Shown piece by piece: positions 1-8,149 of a stretch of 18,681 nt of DNA. The DNA is from an uncultured Collinsella sp. (lineage in GTDB: Bacteria > Actinomycetota > Coriobacteriia > Coriobacteriales > Coriobacteriaceae), in NCBI GenBank assembly GCA_902493985.1, contig CABURR010000043.1, positions 1 to 18,681 of the forward strand. The letters are read 5' to 3'. The notes beneath the pieces are model-generated. The model saw only the letters and a list, made by a program, of their open reading frames with translations, ran no database searches and was not told where the DNA came from. The translations under genes and the position numbers were made by a program. Numbering within the stretch: the stretch's first letter is position 1; each line of letters begins with the position of its first letter.

Positions 1-273
1 CACAACCTTGTTCTTACGACTGCCCTCGGCAAACTCCAACGTCGCAAGCCCTCGCGCCCTAAGCGTCTTGATCGCCGAATTGATGGTCTGTTTGCTGTAG
101 AACCATTCACTCGTCAGCCTACTCACGGCAACGCTTCCGCCCGCTGCACTCGTGTCGACGAGCATCCAGTAGGCGCAGTCCGAAAGACCGCAGGTACGCG
201 CGAACTCCGAATAGATACGGTCAAGCCCGTTGAGCATCCGGTCAAAATCGACCAACGTAACCGCGCAATCCAT
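1..273 (-). CDS. MarR-family transcriptional regulator, 3' end cut by window edge
   Basis: The 91 visible codons run from an ATG at 273 to the window edge without a stop, so the C-terminus is missing. The product looks like the N-terminal two thirds of a MarR-type winged-helix repressor: a helical dimerisation start, then SEWFYSKQTINSAIKTLRARGL at residues 55-76, which reads as the recognition helix and the helix after it, then the start of the wing (EFAEGSRKNK). The start is supported by a GGTGGGAGAG ribosome binding site directly upstream. MarR proteins usually repress their own gene and sometimes efflux or stress genes. The promoter carries two identical palindromes (290-307, 323-340), which fits autoregulation. 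The target genes are not visible here. Confidence 0.85.
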   Translation of the reverse strand, partial: MDCAVTLVDFDRMLNGLDRIYSEFARTCGLSDCAYWMLVDTSAAGGSVAVSRLTSEWFYSKQTINSAIKTLRARGLATLEFAEGSRKNKVV

Positions 274-289
274 CTCTCCCACCATTCGA

Positions 290-307
290 TAGTCCGAGTT
301 TTGACTA
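290..307. promoter_or_regulatory. Putative MarR operator 1
   Basis: This 18-bp site, read on the minus strand, has outer arms TAGTC and GACTA that are perfect inverted repeats separated by 8 bp. It is identical to the site at 323-340 and starts 33 bp away, about three helical turns. It lies just downstream of the expected transcription start of the MarR gene, where a bound repressor would block elongation. The assignment to the adjacent MarR protein is inferred. Confidence 0.65.
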
Positions 308-318
308 ATTGTAGTTTC

Positions 319-347
319 AGGTTAGTCCGAGTTTTGACTATCGTCAA
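319..347 (-). promoter_or_regulatory. Putative promoter of the MarR gene
   Basis: On the minus strand a -35 TTGACG (347-342), a 17-bp spacer and a -10 TAACCT (324-319) can be read. The start codon is about 45 bases downstream of the -10 box. The -10 match is modest; the location relative to the two operators is what makes it convincing. Confidence 0.5.
323..340. promoter_or_regulatory. Putative MarR operator 2, inside the promoter spacer
   Basis: This is the second identical 18-bp copy of the TAGTC-N8-GACTA palindrome. It falls almost entirely between the putative -35 and -10 boxes of the MarR gene promoter, a classic place for a repressor to act. Confidence 0.65.
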
Positions 348-388
348 GGGCGGCCGTGCAAGACGTGCGACCTATATAACATATCGAC

Positions 389-423
389 AAAAAAGACCGC
401 CGGCGCGGGGCAGCGCCGGCGGT
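389..423 (-). terminator. Intrinsic terminator of the small orphan gene
   Basis: An 11-bp GC-rich stem (396-406 with 413-423; core CCGCCGGCGC/GCGCCGGCGG) with a six-base loop is followed on the minus strand by C and then six T. It lies 27 bases beyond the stop codon of the gene at 450-740. Confidence 0.9.
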
Positions 424-449
424 TGCGAGAGAATATCGATTGTTGGCTG

Positions 450-740
450 TTAAGCAGCGACGGCCTCGTAGACCGTGGCGCCCGAGAAGCTGTCGTGCAG
501 GCTCTTGCCGCAGATCCAAGGCAGCTCGACAACCTCGCAGACCGTGTTGACCAGCTCGGAGCAGTCAGTAAAGTGGCCCTTATCGTTGAGGGCCGCGCAA
601 TCCTGAACACGCCAATAGCCATCGGTGTGCGTGATGTAGTACTCGTGATCGTTGATCGACACGAAAGCGCGCGTCTTGGAACGCAACAGCTTCAGAAATC
701 CTTCGAAGTCGGTCTCGACGACATCCCCAGCCTGGAACAT
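450..740 (-). CDS. Small uncharacterised protein (96 aa)
   Basis: I do not recognise a family. The start is well fixed: a consensus AGGAGGT (753-747) sits 6 bases before the ATG, and a strong intrinsic terminator follows the stop, so this is a complete monocistronic unit. The protein is mildly acidic, has no signal peptide or membrane segment, and has four cysteines (VQDCAAL, FTDCSEL, NTVCEVV, PWICGKS). The N-terminal half reads as short strands (AGDVVETDFEGFLKLL, AFVSINDHEYYITHTDGYWRV), suggesting a small beta-rich cytoplasmic domain. An open frame on the opposite strand at 423-779 lacks comparable signals and is rejected. A conserved hypothetical protein limited to close relatives is the best guess. 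Confidence 0.75.
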   Translation of the reverse strand: MFQAGDVVETDFEGFLKLLRSKTRAFVSINDHEYYITHTDGYWRVQDCAALNDKGHFTDCSELVNTVCEVVELPWICGKSLHDSFSGATVYEAVAA

Positions 741-893
741 GATGTTACCTCCTGGCCCGGCGCCACCATGGCGCGTTGATAAACGTTGGTACTCCTTTAG
801 TAAAACCTTTATCAGGGCTTATGCGCGCATCATTTAGGCAAGTGGTAAAAACCGCAGGGTAGACGGGATAAAACGTTTAATCATCCCACCGGT

Positions 894-922
894 TTGTCAC
901 ATTCCGGCTGAAGTTTTATGCA
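894..922 (+). promoter_or_regulatory. Possible promoter of the nitroreductase gene
   Basis: A -35 TTGTCA (894-899) is followed after 17 bp by TATGCA (917-922). This would give a leader of about 100 bases before the ATG at 1030. The -10 box is weak. The rest of the 741-1029 gap shows no clear gene; the minus-strand promoter of the small orphan gene must also lie there but is not obvious. Confidence 0.35.
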
Positions 923-1029
923 AACCAGCTTTCCACTTGGTAGCTTGCATTGTTTGAAGCCGACGGCGCGATTACGGTTTTGGTTCGGCGGGTAAGAACG
1001 AGGCATCGAAACCAACGTCAGGAGGACAC

Positions 1030-1551
1030 ATGGAGACCATCGAGGCACTCATCCACCGCCGCAGCTGCCGCAAATACAGCGATCGCCCTGTCGAGGCCGA
1101 GAAGCTCGCACGCATTATCGAAGCCGGCCAGTACGCGCCGAGCGGCATGGGACGCCAGCCGGTCACATTCGTCGCCGTCACCGACCCCGCAACCGTCGAG
1201 CGCCTCTCGCAGCTCAACGCCCAGGTTATGGGTAGCGAGGGAGATCCCTTCTACGGCGCCAAGACCGTTGTGGTGGTGCTCGTCGACCGCAGCGTGCCCA
1301 CGCACCTGGAAGACGGCTCGCTCGCCATGGGCAACCTGCTCAACGCAGCCTATGCGCTGGGCGTCGATTCGTGTTGGATCCACCGCGCACGCGAGGTCTT
1401 TGACTCACCCGAGGGACTGGAACTGCTGGCCAAGTGGGGTCTGCCCGCCGATGGAAGCCTGCGCGGTGTGGGCAACTGTATTCTGGGCTATGCCGAAGAC
1501 ATGCTTCCCGAGGCCAAGCCTCGCCGCGACAACGTCGTGTACGTCAGGTAA
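1030..1551 (+). CDS. Nitroreductase-family FMN oxidoreductase
   Basis: The 173-aa product has the nitroreductase fold signature: the N-terminal IEALIHRRSCRKYSDRPV with the RRSxRKY FMN-phosphate binding motif (residues 9-15), then ARIIEAGQYAPSGMGRQPVTFV, in which the PSGMGRQP segment contacts flavin, then a central DGSLAMGNLLNAAYALGVDSCWIH helix and a C-terminal GNCILGYAED strand. Family members reduce nitro groups, quinones or other electrophiles with NAD(P)H as homodimers; the substrate cannot be predicted. The length is typical of the short class. The start is fixed by AGGAGG at 1020-1025. The stop is followed after 3 bases by a 162-bp hairpin repeat. It is transcribed alone and converges with the minus-strand gene at 1791. 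Confidence 0.93.
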   Translation: METIEALIHRRSCRKYSDRPVEAEKLARIIEAGQYAPSGMGRQPVTFVAVTDPATVERLSQLNAQVMGSEGDPFYGAKTVVVVLVDRSVPTHLEDGSLAMGNLLNAAYALGVDSCWIHRAREVFDSPEGLELLAKWGLPADGSLRGVGNCILGYAEDMLPEAKPRRDNVVYVR

Positions 1552-1554
1552 TTA

Positions 1555-1716
1555 GTTCCGCCGTTTTAACGAACGGCGGCCCCGCTGACGCTGCGCGAGC
1601 CGCATTCACGCCAATCTGACGTTCAATTTCGAGGGCGCGACCAAAAGGTCAGCGCCCTCTCATTTCACGTCACCTTGGCGTGAATGCGGCTCGCTCGCTG
1701 TTGGTGACTGACATCG
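1555..1716 (+). repeat. 162-bp hairpin repeat, copy A
   Basis: This element recurs in inverted orientation at 5983-6144, without gaps and with about 12 mismatches. It begins 3 bases after the nitroreductase stop codon. Its first part is a short stem, CCGCCGTT with AACGGCGG (1558-1579). Its main part is a long imperfect hairpin: outer arms around GAGCCGCATTCACGCCAA (1597-1614) and its exact complement (1675-1692), and inner arms GAGGGCGC/GCGCCCTC around 1631-1659. There is no T-tract, so it is not a standard intrinsic terminator. It lies between convergent genes, as REP/BIME elements often do. Function unknown. Confidence 0.85.
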
Positions 1717-1790
1717 GGTGCGCCACTGGTGACATCTGGCACTTGGGCAGCTAAAAGGCCCCGTCCCAAATTTGCTGCTCCACTCGCAAC

Positions 1791-2366
1791 TTATCTTGCC
1801 GATGGAGTTGTCGTCGTTTCGTTCGCGTGGGTCGTTTCGGCGCTGTCGCCCTGTTCGTCCTCATCCTTTTGCGCGCCGGCGATGGTGGAGGCCGCCGCGA
1901 CGATACCGCGCTGGGGCGCCACGCCCGTCTGGGCCTGAGCGCCCTCGACAAGCTCCGTGCCGGCATGCGCGAGCTCAGCAGACCCGAACATCGCACTCAG
2001 GTCGGCCCCGCCGCCGGCGTAACCAAGCGCCGCGAGCGCGATGACGATTATCGCGGCAACGACCGCGATCGGAACATAGCGATGCCAGCCTGCGGGATTG
2101 AGGCCGCTACGGCGAGCAGCGCCACGGCTAATGAAGCCGAGCGTTCCATCGTGCTTGAGCTTAGAGCCCACCACATGCTTACGGCCCCACAGCGACGATT
2201 CGGTCTGCATGGCCAAGCGAGCGCTTGCCGAAGGATAGCCATATCTAGTGCGTTTGAACGAGCCGTCGAAGCCTGAGGCGCTTTTGCCCCACGTCCGCGA
2301 AGTCGTGCGACGGTTGACCGGCGCCGTGGGCTTTCGAGCCCGGTTTGGTTTTGAAGTCTCCGCCAT
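1791..2366 (-). CDS. Uncharacterised single-pass membrane protein
   Basis: The product is 191 aa from the ATG at 2366 (MAETSKPNR). A longer frame could begin at a GTG at 2420, but that start has no ribosome binding site, while the ATG at 2366 has a GGGGG run about 3 bases upstream, which is weak and close. The N-terminal ~95 residues are strongly basic and rich in Arg, Lys, Ser and Gly, and should be cytoplasmic. One clear membrane segment follows (VPIAVVAAIIVIALAALGY, about residues 97-115). The remaining ~75 residues are low-complexity, rich in Ala, Glu and Thr, and should be outside the membrane. No enzymatic motif is visible. It lies 84 bases downstream of the Fis-type regulator gene on the same strand and may be cotranscribed. 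I do not recognise a family. Confidence 0.6.
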   Translation of the reverse strand: MAETSKPNRARKPTAPVNRRTTSRTWGKSASGFDGSFKRTRYGYPSASARLAMQTESSLWGRKHVVGSKLKHDGTLGFISRGAARRSGLNPAGWHRYVPIAVVAAIIVIALAALGYAGGGADLSAMFGSAELAHAGTELVEGAQAQTGVAPQRGIVAAASTIAGAQKDEDEQGDSAETTHANETTTTPSAR

Positions 2367-2450
2367 ACGCCCCCGCACGCCGTAACGCAATCGAAACATT
2401 ACCGCTTTGGACTGTAGCACACGCGCTGCATGCGGTCACGAGTGCCTCGC

Positions 2451-3668
2451 TCAGCGGTCGTCGTCCTTCAGCAAGCGCCACAGGGTCGTGCGGCTTATTC
2501 CCAGCACCTCGGCAGCGCGGGTCCGGTTGTCCTGAAGGTAGCCTACGACCAGCCGCGCGATGTCGCGTTCGGTATCGGTCAGTGGACGCAGGATATACAG
2601 GTCGCTGTCGAGCGTCGGAGTGCCAAAGGTTGCGGTTTTGATGACGTCCTCCTGGGCGAGCACCTCCTCCGCCACCGCGCGCTCCGCCACACCCGACCCT
2701 ACTAATATATAGAGTCGTTCCGAGACCTCGCGAAGCTGCAGATAGTTGCGTGGCCAGCGATAGCCGTTGAGCGTCGAGGCAGCCTCCTCAGACATACTCG
2801 GAGCGGCAGTTCCAAAGACATCTGATAGATACGACAAATACTGCGCAACCTTTTTCGATGCGCCACCCTGCTCGGCAATCGCAGGCGCCACACTCACTGC
2901 GCACGCCAAGCGCTCGGTTACAAAAGCGGCCTGATCGCTTTCGCCACCGCCCGGCATATCGTTTGCCGTCAGAACCACATGGCAACGCGCGGCCAGCGCC
3001 GTGTCGGTCATCATAGAGACAAGCTCGCGCAGACGCTGCGGCGAAAGTGCATGCCAGCCGCCAATACAAAGGGTCAGCCTTGCCTGGAACAGCGGCGATT
3101 CCGAGCTTTTGAGCAGATGGCGCCAGCCGCGATCCGAGAGCTCGTCAAGTGCCACGGACACAAAGGGTTCGTCAGCATAAGGCCCATCCAGATAGAGGCG
3201 TTTTGCAATCTCTGCCTGGCCAGCACCCAGCTCACCCTCCAACATGAGGGGCACACCGCGGGCATAGCTTTCACAGACGGGGCCAGAGACCGCAGCGGCA
3301 CCCTCGACAATGCCGTACGCGCTTGCCTCGTAGCGCGCCTCGACCTCATCTGCGTTAAGCCACTCAATGCCCGCGTGTGCCGCCACACCGCGCACCTCGC
3401 GGACCACGACCACCCAGAGCGCTCCGTCTTCCTTGACGACCGGACGCACCGTGAGGCTCAAGCGCCCGCCCGCATGCCCCATCACCAGGCGCGTGCCGTT
3501 GCCCACGCGCCCCAGGCGCTCGGCGACAAATGCCGCGATATCTTGCTCGAGCGCGACATCATCCATGGTCGAAATCGCCACGTGTCCATGCCCATCGATT
3601 GCCAACGCCGAGGCCCCGGCAGCAGCCAAAGCCTCGATCAAGATTTGTAGCTTGGCGTCACTGTTCAT
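2451..3668 (-). CDS. Fis-type HTH regulator with degenerate sigma-54-activator-like AAA domain
   Basis: The product is 405 aa from the ATG at 3668. Residues 1-100 form a sensor-like alpha/beta region (ALAIDGHGHVAIS, LSLTVRPVVKEDGALWVVVVREV) resembling a PAS/GAF input. Residues 130-340 resemble the central AAA+ domain of sigma-54 activators, but the nucleotide-binding signatures are ruined: GELGAGQ (145-151) replaces GExGTGKE and lacks the Walker A lysine, LTLCIGGWHAL (198-208) replaces the acidic Walker B GGTLFLDEI, and no GAFTGA loop is present. Residues 363-405 are an intact Fis-type HTH (DNRTRAAEVLGISRTTLWRLL). It probably acts as an ordinary DNA-binding regulator without ATP-driven activation. 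The upstream neighbour is a YeiH-type transporter gene on the same strand. The open frame extends upstream to 3869 but without a convincing start. Confidence 0.8.
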   Translation of the reverse strand: MNSDAKLQILIEALAAAGASALAIDGHGHVAISTMDDVALEQDIAAFVAERLGRVGNGTRLVMGHAGGRLSLTVRPVVKEDGALWVVVVREVRGVAAHAGIEWLNADEVEARYEASAYGIVEGAAAVSGPVCESYARGVPLMLEGELGAGQAEIAKRLYLDGPYADEPFVSVALDELSDRGWRHLLKSSESPLFQARLTLCIGGWHALSPQRLRELVSMMTDTALAARCHVVLTANDMPGGGESDQAAFVTERLACAVSVAPAIAEQGGASKKVAQYLSYLSDVFGTAAPSMSEEAASTLNGYRWPRNYLQLREVSERLYILVGSGVAERAVAEEVLAQEDVIKTATFGTPTLDSDLYILRPLTDTERDIARLVVGYLQDNRTRAAEVLGISRTTLWRLLKDDDR

Positions 3669-3817
3669 ATTGCGCCCCGTCCTCGACGCCACGCCGCCAC
3701 CGACGGCCGCGGCGGGCGAGTGTTTCAAAATTGAACGATATTGCCCACCAAACACTATAGGGCAGAAGCCGTCGTCCTGCGAGTATATGAGTTGCCCCGC
3801 ATCGCCATCCTGGCGGG

Positions 3818-3882
3818 GCGATAAGAGCTCTTCGGGACCTATAAACCTGCGGACAAGCCATACCCGCAAGAGCTCCTATCGC
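3818..3882. other. Long inverted repeat in the yeiH-regulator gap
   Basis: Arms at 3818-3836 (starting GCGATA, containing GAGCTCTT) and 3863-3882 (ending TATCGC) pair over about 19 bp with one mismatch and one bulge around a 26-base loop. A second hairpin, GCCCCGC/GCGGGGC, lies next to it at 3794-3818. No T-tract follows on either strand. Both flanking genes are on the minus strand, so the structure would lie in the transcript between the transporter and regulator genes. It could be an attenuator, a processing site or the stem of an unrecognised RNA element. Confidence 0.55.
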
Positions 3883-3934
3883 TCCACCGCGGACATGCGC
3901 GCACCAGCACGCAGCACGCAAATAAGCTACTTCT

Positions 3935-4969
3935 CTACCAGATTCCCAGCACGTGCTGCATTCCCAAACTCATGCACGCAATGCCAATCCAACAGCAAAA
4001 GCCCAATGCGATGGGCTTGCCGCCCTTTTTGACCAGCTCGACGATATCGGTATTAAAGCCAATGGCCGCCATAGCCATCACAATAAAGAACTTCGACAGC
4101 TCCTTGATAGGTGCCGTAATGGACACGGGAAGCTGAAGCACCGTGGTGATTACGCTCGCCAGCACAAAGAACAGCACGAACATGGGAAACGCGCGTTTAA
4201 GCGAGAACGTGCTTTTGGCGTCGCCGCCGGCCTTGCGCGCCAGATGCATCTGCCAGCATGCGAGAACCAACGTGATGGGAATAATGGCCAGCGTCCTGGT
4301 GAGCTTGACCACCGTGGCGCTCTCGAGCACATTGGCGCCGGGATGCATGCTGTCCCAAGCGCTCGCCGCAGCCGTTACGGACGAGGTATCGTTGATGGCG
4401 GTGCCGGCAAACAGGCCAAAGCCCTCGTTGGTCAGCCCGAGCATGCCGCCGAGCGTCGGAAACACGAGCGCCGCGATAACGTTAAACAGGAAGATGACCG
4501 AAATAGCCTGGGCAATCTCGCGATCGTCGGCATCGATGACGGGCGCGGTCGCGGCGATGGCAGAACCGCCGCAAATCGACGAACCCACACCCACGAGTGT
4601 CGCGATCTTGCCCGGCACGTTCATGACGCGGCAGAGCACAAAGGCGATGACAAGCGAGGTCGAGATCGTCGCCACGATAATCGGCAGCGACTGAGCGCCT
4701 TTGGACAGAATCTGGGAGAGGTTCATGCCAAAGCCAAGCAGGATTACCGCGTACTGCAAGACTTTTTTAGACGTATAGGTGACACCGTCGGCGAGCTGTT
4801 CGCGACGATTCTTGGGAAAGACGAGCGCCAGGACCATGCCAAAGAGGATGGCAAACACCGGCCCGCCGACCACCTCAATCTGTTTGCCGAGCAACGTCGC
4901 GGGAATGGCGATGATCAGGCAGAACAAGACGCCCTTCCAGCGATCGCGTACGATATTCGACAGTTGCAT
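3935..4969 (-). CDS. yeiH: YeiH-family (UPF0324) putative sulfate/anion exporter
   Basis: The 344-aa product is a polytopic membrane protein of the YeiH/UPF0324 family. After a short cytoplasmic start there are about ten hydrophobic segments, including GVLFCLIIAIPATLLG, VFAILFGMVLALVF and YAVILLGFGMNL. Family hallmarks are visible: the central VGVGSSICGGSAIAATAPVIDAD motif, GLFAGTAINDTSSVTAA, and the C-terminal FFIVMAMAAIGFNTDI segment. The family is annotated as putative sulfate exporters; the substrate is not firmly established. The start at 4969 has an AGAAGGAA ribosome binding site 7-8 bases upstream. It is divergent from a GntR/FadR regulator and upstream of the Fis-type regulator, either of which may control it. 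Confidence 0.9.
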   Translation of the reverse strand: MQLSNIVRDRWKGVLFCLIIAIPATLLGKQIEVVGGPVFAILFGMVLALVFPKNRREQLADGVTYTSKKVLQYAVILLGFGMNLSQILSKGAQSLPIIVATISTSLVIAFVLCRVMNVPGKIATLVGVGSSICGGSAIAATAPVIDADDREIAQAISVIFLFNVIAALVFPTLGGMLGLTNEGFGLFAGTAINDTSSVTAAASAWDSMHPGANVLESATVVKLTRTLAIIPITLVLACWQMHLARKAGGDAKSTFSLKRAFPMFVLFFVLASVITTVLQLPVSITAPIKELSKFFIVMAMAAIGFNTDIVELVKKGGKPIALGFCCWIGIACMSLGMQHVLGIW

Positions 4970-5132
4970 ATGGGATTCCTTCTTTCTATTTCACGTTTGC
5001 GACGGCTTATGATACGGCAACATTGAGCACAGCCATGCGCAAACAAAGACCAAGATGCCGCAATAGTTCTCGGGCAACAGCCGAATTACCCACCGCGGAG
5101 AGCTGATTCGCGGCATAATTAACAGCTGATAT

Positions 5133-5864
5133 ATGAGTGTGATAGAACGGTTGCGAGGCACTATGGAAGAATCGATGCACGTCGGCGAGCAGGAAGCGAG
5201 TCTGCAGGACCAGTCCTACCACACCATTCGACGCAAAATCGTCTACCTGGACTACAAGCCGGGCGAAAAGCTGGGCGTAAAGCAGCTTTGCGACGACCTT
5301 GATATGGGGCGAACCCCTGTGCGCGAGGCGCTGGTGCGTCTGGCACAAGAGGGCCTGGTGCGTACCGTGCCCCAAAGCGGCACCTATGTCTCGCCCATCA
5401 ACCTCACTCTTGCCGAGAGCGCCTGCTACATTCGCGAGCACCTGGAAAAGCAGGTGATTGTGGAGTGCTGCGCCCGTGCCACCTCGGCAGGCATCGAGCA
5501 GCTCGACCGAGCCATCGCGCTGCAGGAAAAGACCATGGCCGAGGAGGATCGCATCGGCTTCTTTTTAAGCGACAACCTCATGCACCGCATGATCTTTAGC
5601 ATCGCGTGTCGCAGTACCGTGTGGTCGTGGCTCGAGGCGACCAATGCCGACCTGGAGCGCTTCCGCTGGCTGCGCGCCGCCACGCAGACGCTCGACAATC
5701 AGGAGACTGTTAACGAGCACAAGCAAATCCGTCGCGCCATCGCCGGCCGCGACCCCATCGAGGCGAGCTTTTTGGTCAGCAAGCACCTGCACATGATGTT
5801 CCGTAACCAAACCGAGGTTCTGGACCAGTTCCCCGAGTACTTCGAGACCAGCAAGCTCCGCTAA
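5133..5864 (+). CDS. GntR-family regulator, FadR (FCD) subgroup
   Basis: The longest reading gives 243 aa. An N-terminal winged HTH is clear: YHTIRRKIVYLDYKPGEKL, VKQLCDDLDMGRTPVREALVRLAQEGLV, RTVPQSGTYVSPI (about residues 29-88), in which RTPVREAL is the classic GntR recognition helix. The C-terminal part is all-helical and fits an FCD domain (ESACYIREHLEKQVIVECCARA; DNLMHRMIFSIA; NEHKQIRRAIAGRDPIEA; LVSKHLHMMF), with the metal-binding D/H pattern DNLMH and SKHLH. FCD regulators bind small carboxylates or sugar acids. The start is uncertain: the ATG at 5133 has no ribosome binding site, while the ATG at 5163 has GAGG upstream. The gene is divergent from the YeiH gene, with an AGCTGAT direct repeat (5101, 5124) between them. 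The stop overlaps a dispersed hairpin repeat. Confidence 0.9.
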   Translation: MSVIERLRGTMEESMHVGEQEASLQDQSYHTIRRKIVYLDYKPGEKLGVKQLCDDLDMGRTPVREALVRLAQEGLVRTVPQSGTYVSPINLTLAESACYIREHLEKQVIVECCARATSAGIEQLDRAIALQEKTMAEEDRIGFFLSDNLMHRMIFSIACRSTVWSWLEATNADLERFRWLRAATQTLDNQETVNEHKQIRRAIAGRDPIEASFLVSKHLHMMFRNQTEVLDQFPEYFETSKLR

Positions 5865-5915
5865 CCTGCCAAATAGGGACAGGTTTATTTTGGCAGGTTT
5901 TATCTGGGCAAATGC
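5863..5915 (+). repeat. GGGACAGG hairpin repeat, type 1, copy 1
   Basis: Arms AACCTGCCAAA (5863-5873) and TTTGGCAGGTT (5889-5899) form an 11-bp stem around a 15-base loop that contains GGGACAGG. A conserved tail TTTATCTGG follows. The first two bases belong to the stop codon of the GntR gene. Near-identical copies are at 14611-14657, 16693-16745 and, inverted, 9886-9938. The T-rich base of the 3' flank means it could also serve as a weak terminator. Confidence 0.85.
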
Positions 5916-5918
5916 AAT

Positions 5919-5951
5919 AAGGCCCGACTCCGCCACAACGGGCCGAGCCTT
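5919..5951. terminator. Possible terminator hairpin between GntR and glmS
   Basis: GGCCCG (5921-5926) can pair with CGGGCC (5939-5944), or alternatively AAGGC (5919-5923) with GCCTT (5947-5951). There is no T-tract. A GC-rich hairpin follows the type 1 repeat at 16693 in the same way. Confidence 0.3.
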
Positions 5952-5982
5952 AGTCGTTAAAGCGCGCCGATGACGGAACGCT

Positions 5983-6144
5983 CGATGTCAGTCACCAGCA
6001 GCGAGCGGGCCGCATTTGCGCCAAGGTGACGCGAAATGAGAGGGCGCTGACCTTCTGGTCGCGCCCTCGAAATTGAACGTCAGATTGGCGTGAATGCGGC
6101 CCGCGCAGCGTCGGCAGGTCCGCCGTTCGGTAGAACGGCGGAAC
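5983..6144 (-). repeat. 162-bp hairpin repeat, copy B
   Basis: This is the inverted copy of the element at 1555-1716. Read on the minus strand it starts 3 bases after the glmS stop, just as copy A starts 3 bases after the nitroreductase stop. The CCGCCGTT/AACGGCGG stem (6121-6142) is unchanged and only its loop differs. In the long hairpin an outer A-T pair of copy A is a G-C pair here (GGGCCGC with GCGGCCC), which supports a structured RNA or DNA element. Two other arm positions are mismatched, so pairing is not perfect. Confidence 0.85.
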
Positions 6145-6147
6145 CAA

Positions 6148-7995
<1,848 letters not shown>

Positions 7996-8054
7996 AGGAT
8001 AAATCCCTTCGTTCGCGTGACTGCAAGACGTCCACGCACGGGGGGCGCTGAGAC

Positions 8055-8075
8055 GTATAACGTTCGAGTATTGTA
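8055..8075 (-). promoter_or_regulatory. Candidate -10 elements of the glmS promoter
   Basis: On the minus strand two -10-like boxes are visible, TACAAT (8075-8070) and TTATAC (8060-8055). The second has a weak -35 (TTGCGT, about 18 bp upstream). Either places the start of transcription only about 50-70 bases from the glmS ATG. Confidence 0.4.
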
Positions 8076-8096
8076 CTCACGCAAGCGCAAGCTGAT

Positions 8097-8129
8097 ATAC
8101 CAGAAGTGGTATCTCAACTTAGATACCAC
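8097..8129. promoter_or_regulatory. TGGTAT/ATACCA operator cluster upstream of glmS
   Basis: Three half-sites lie in 33 bp: ATACCA (8097-8102), GTGGTATCT (8106-8114) and AGATACCAC (8121-8129). The last two form a perfect 9-bp inverted repeat around 6 bases; the first two form ATACCA-N4-TGGTAT. TGGTAT/ATACCA half-sites resemble those of NagR/DasR-type GntR (HutC) regulators of amino-sugar genes. The cluster overlaps or lies just upstream of the probable -35 region of glmS. The regulator is not in this window. Confidence 0.6.
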
Positions 8130-8149
8130 CCGATGCACACATGCCTAAA

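Noticed and set aside
3669..3869. N-terminal extension of the Fis-type regulator (start near 3869)
   Set aside because: The start would be a TTG without a ribosome binding site, and the stretch is taken up by strong hairpins and lacks domain-like sequence.
3953..5026. Long plus-strand open frame opposite the YeiH gene
   Set aside because: It encodes a His/Arg/Asp-rich unlikely protein, while the minus strand encodes a clear membrane protein family.
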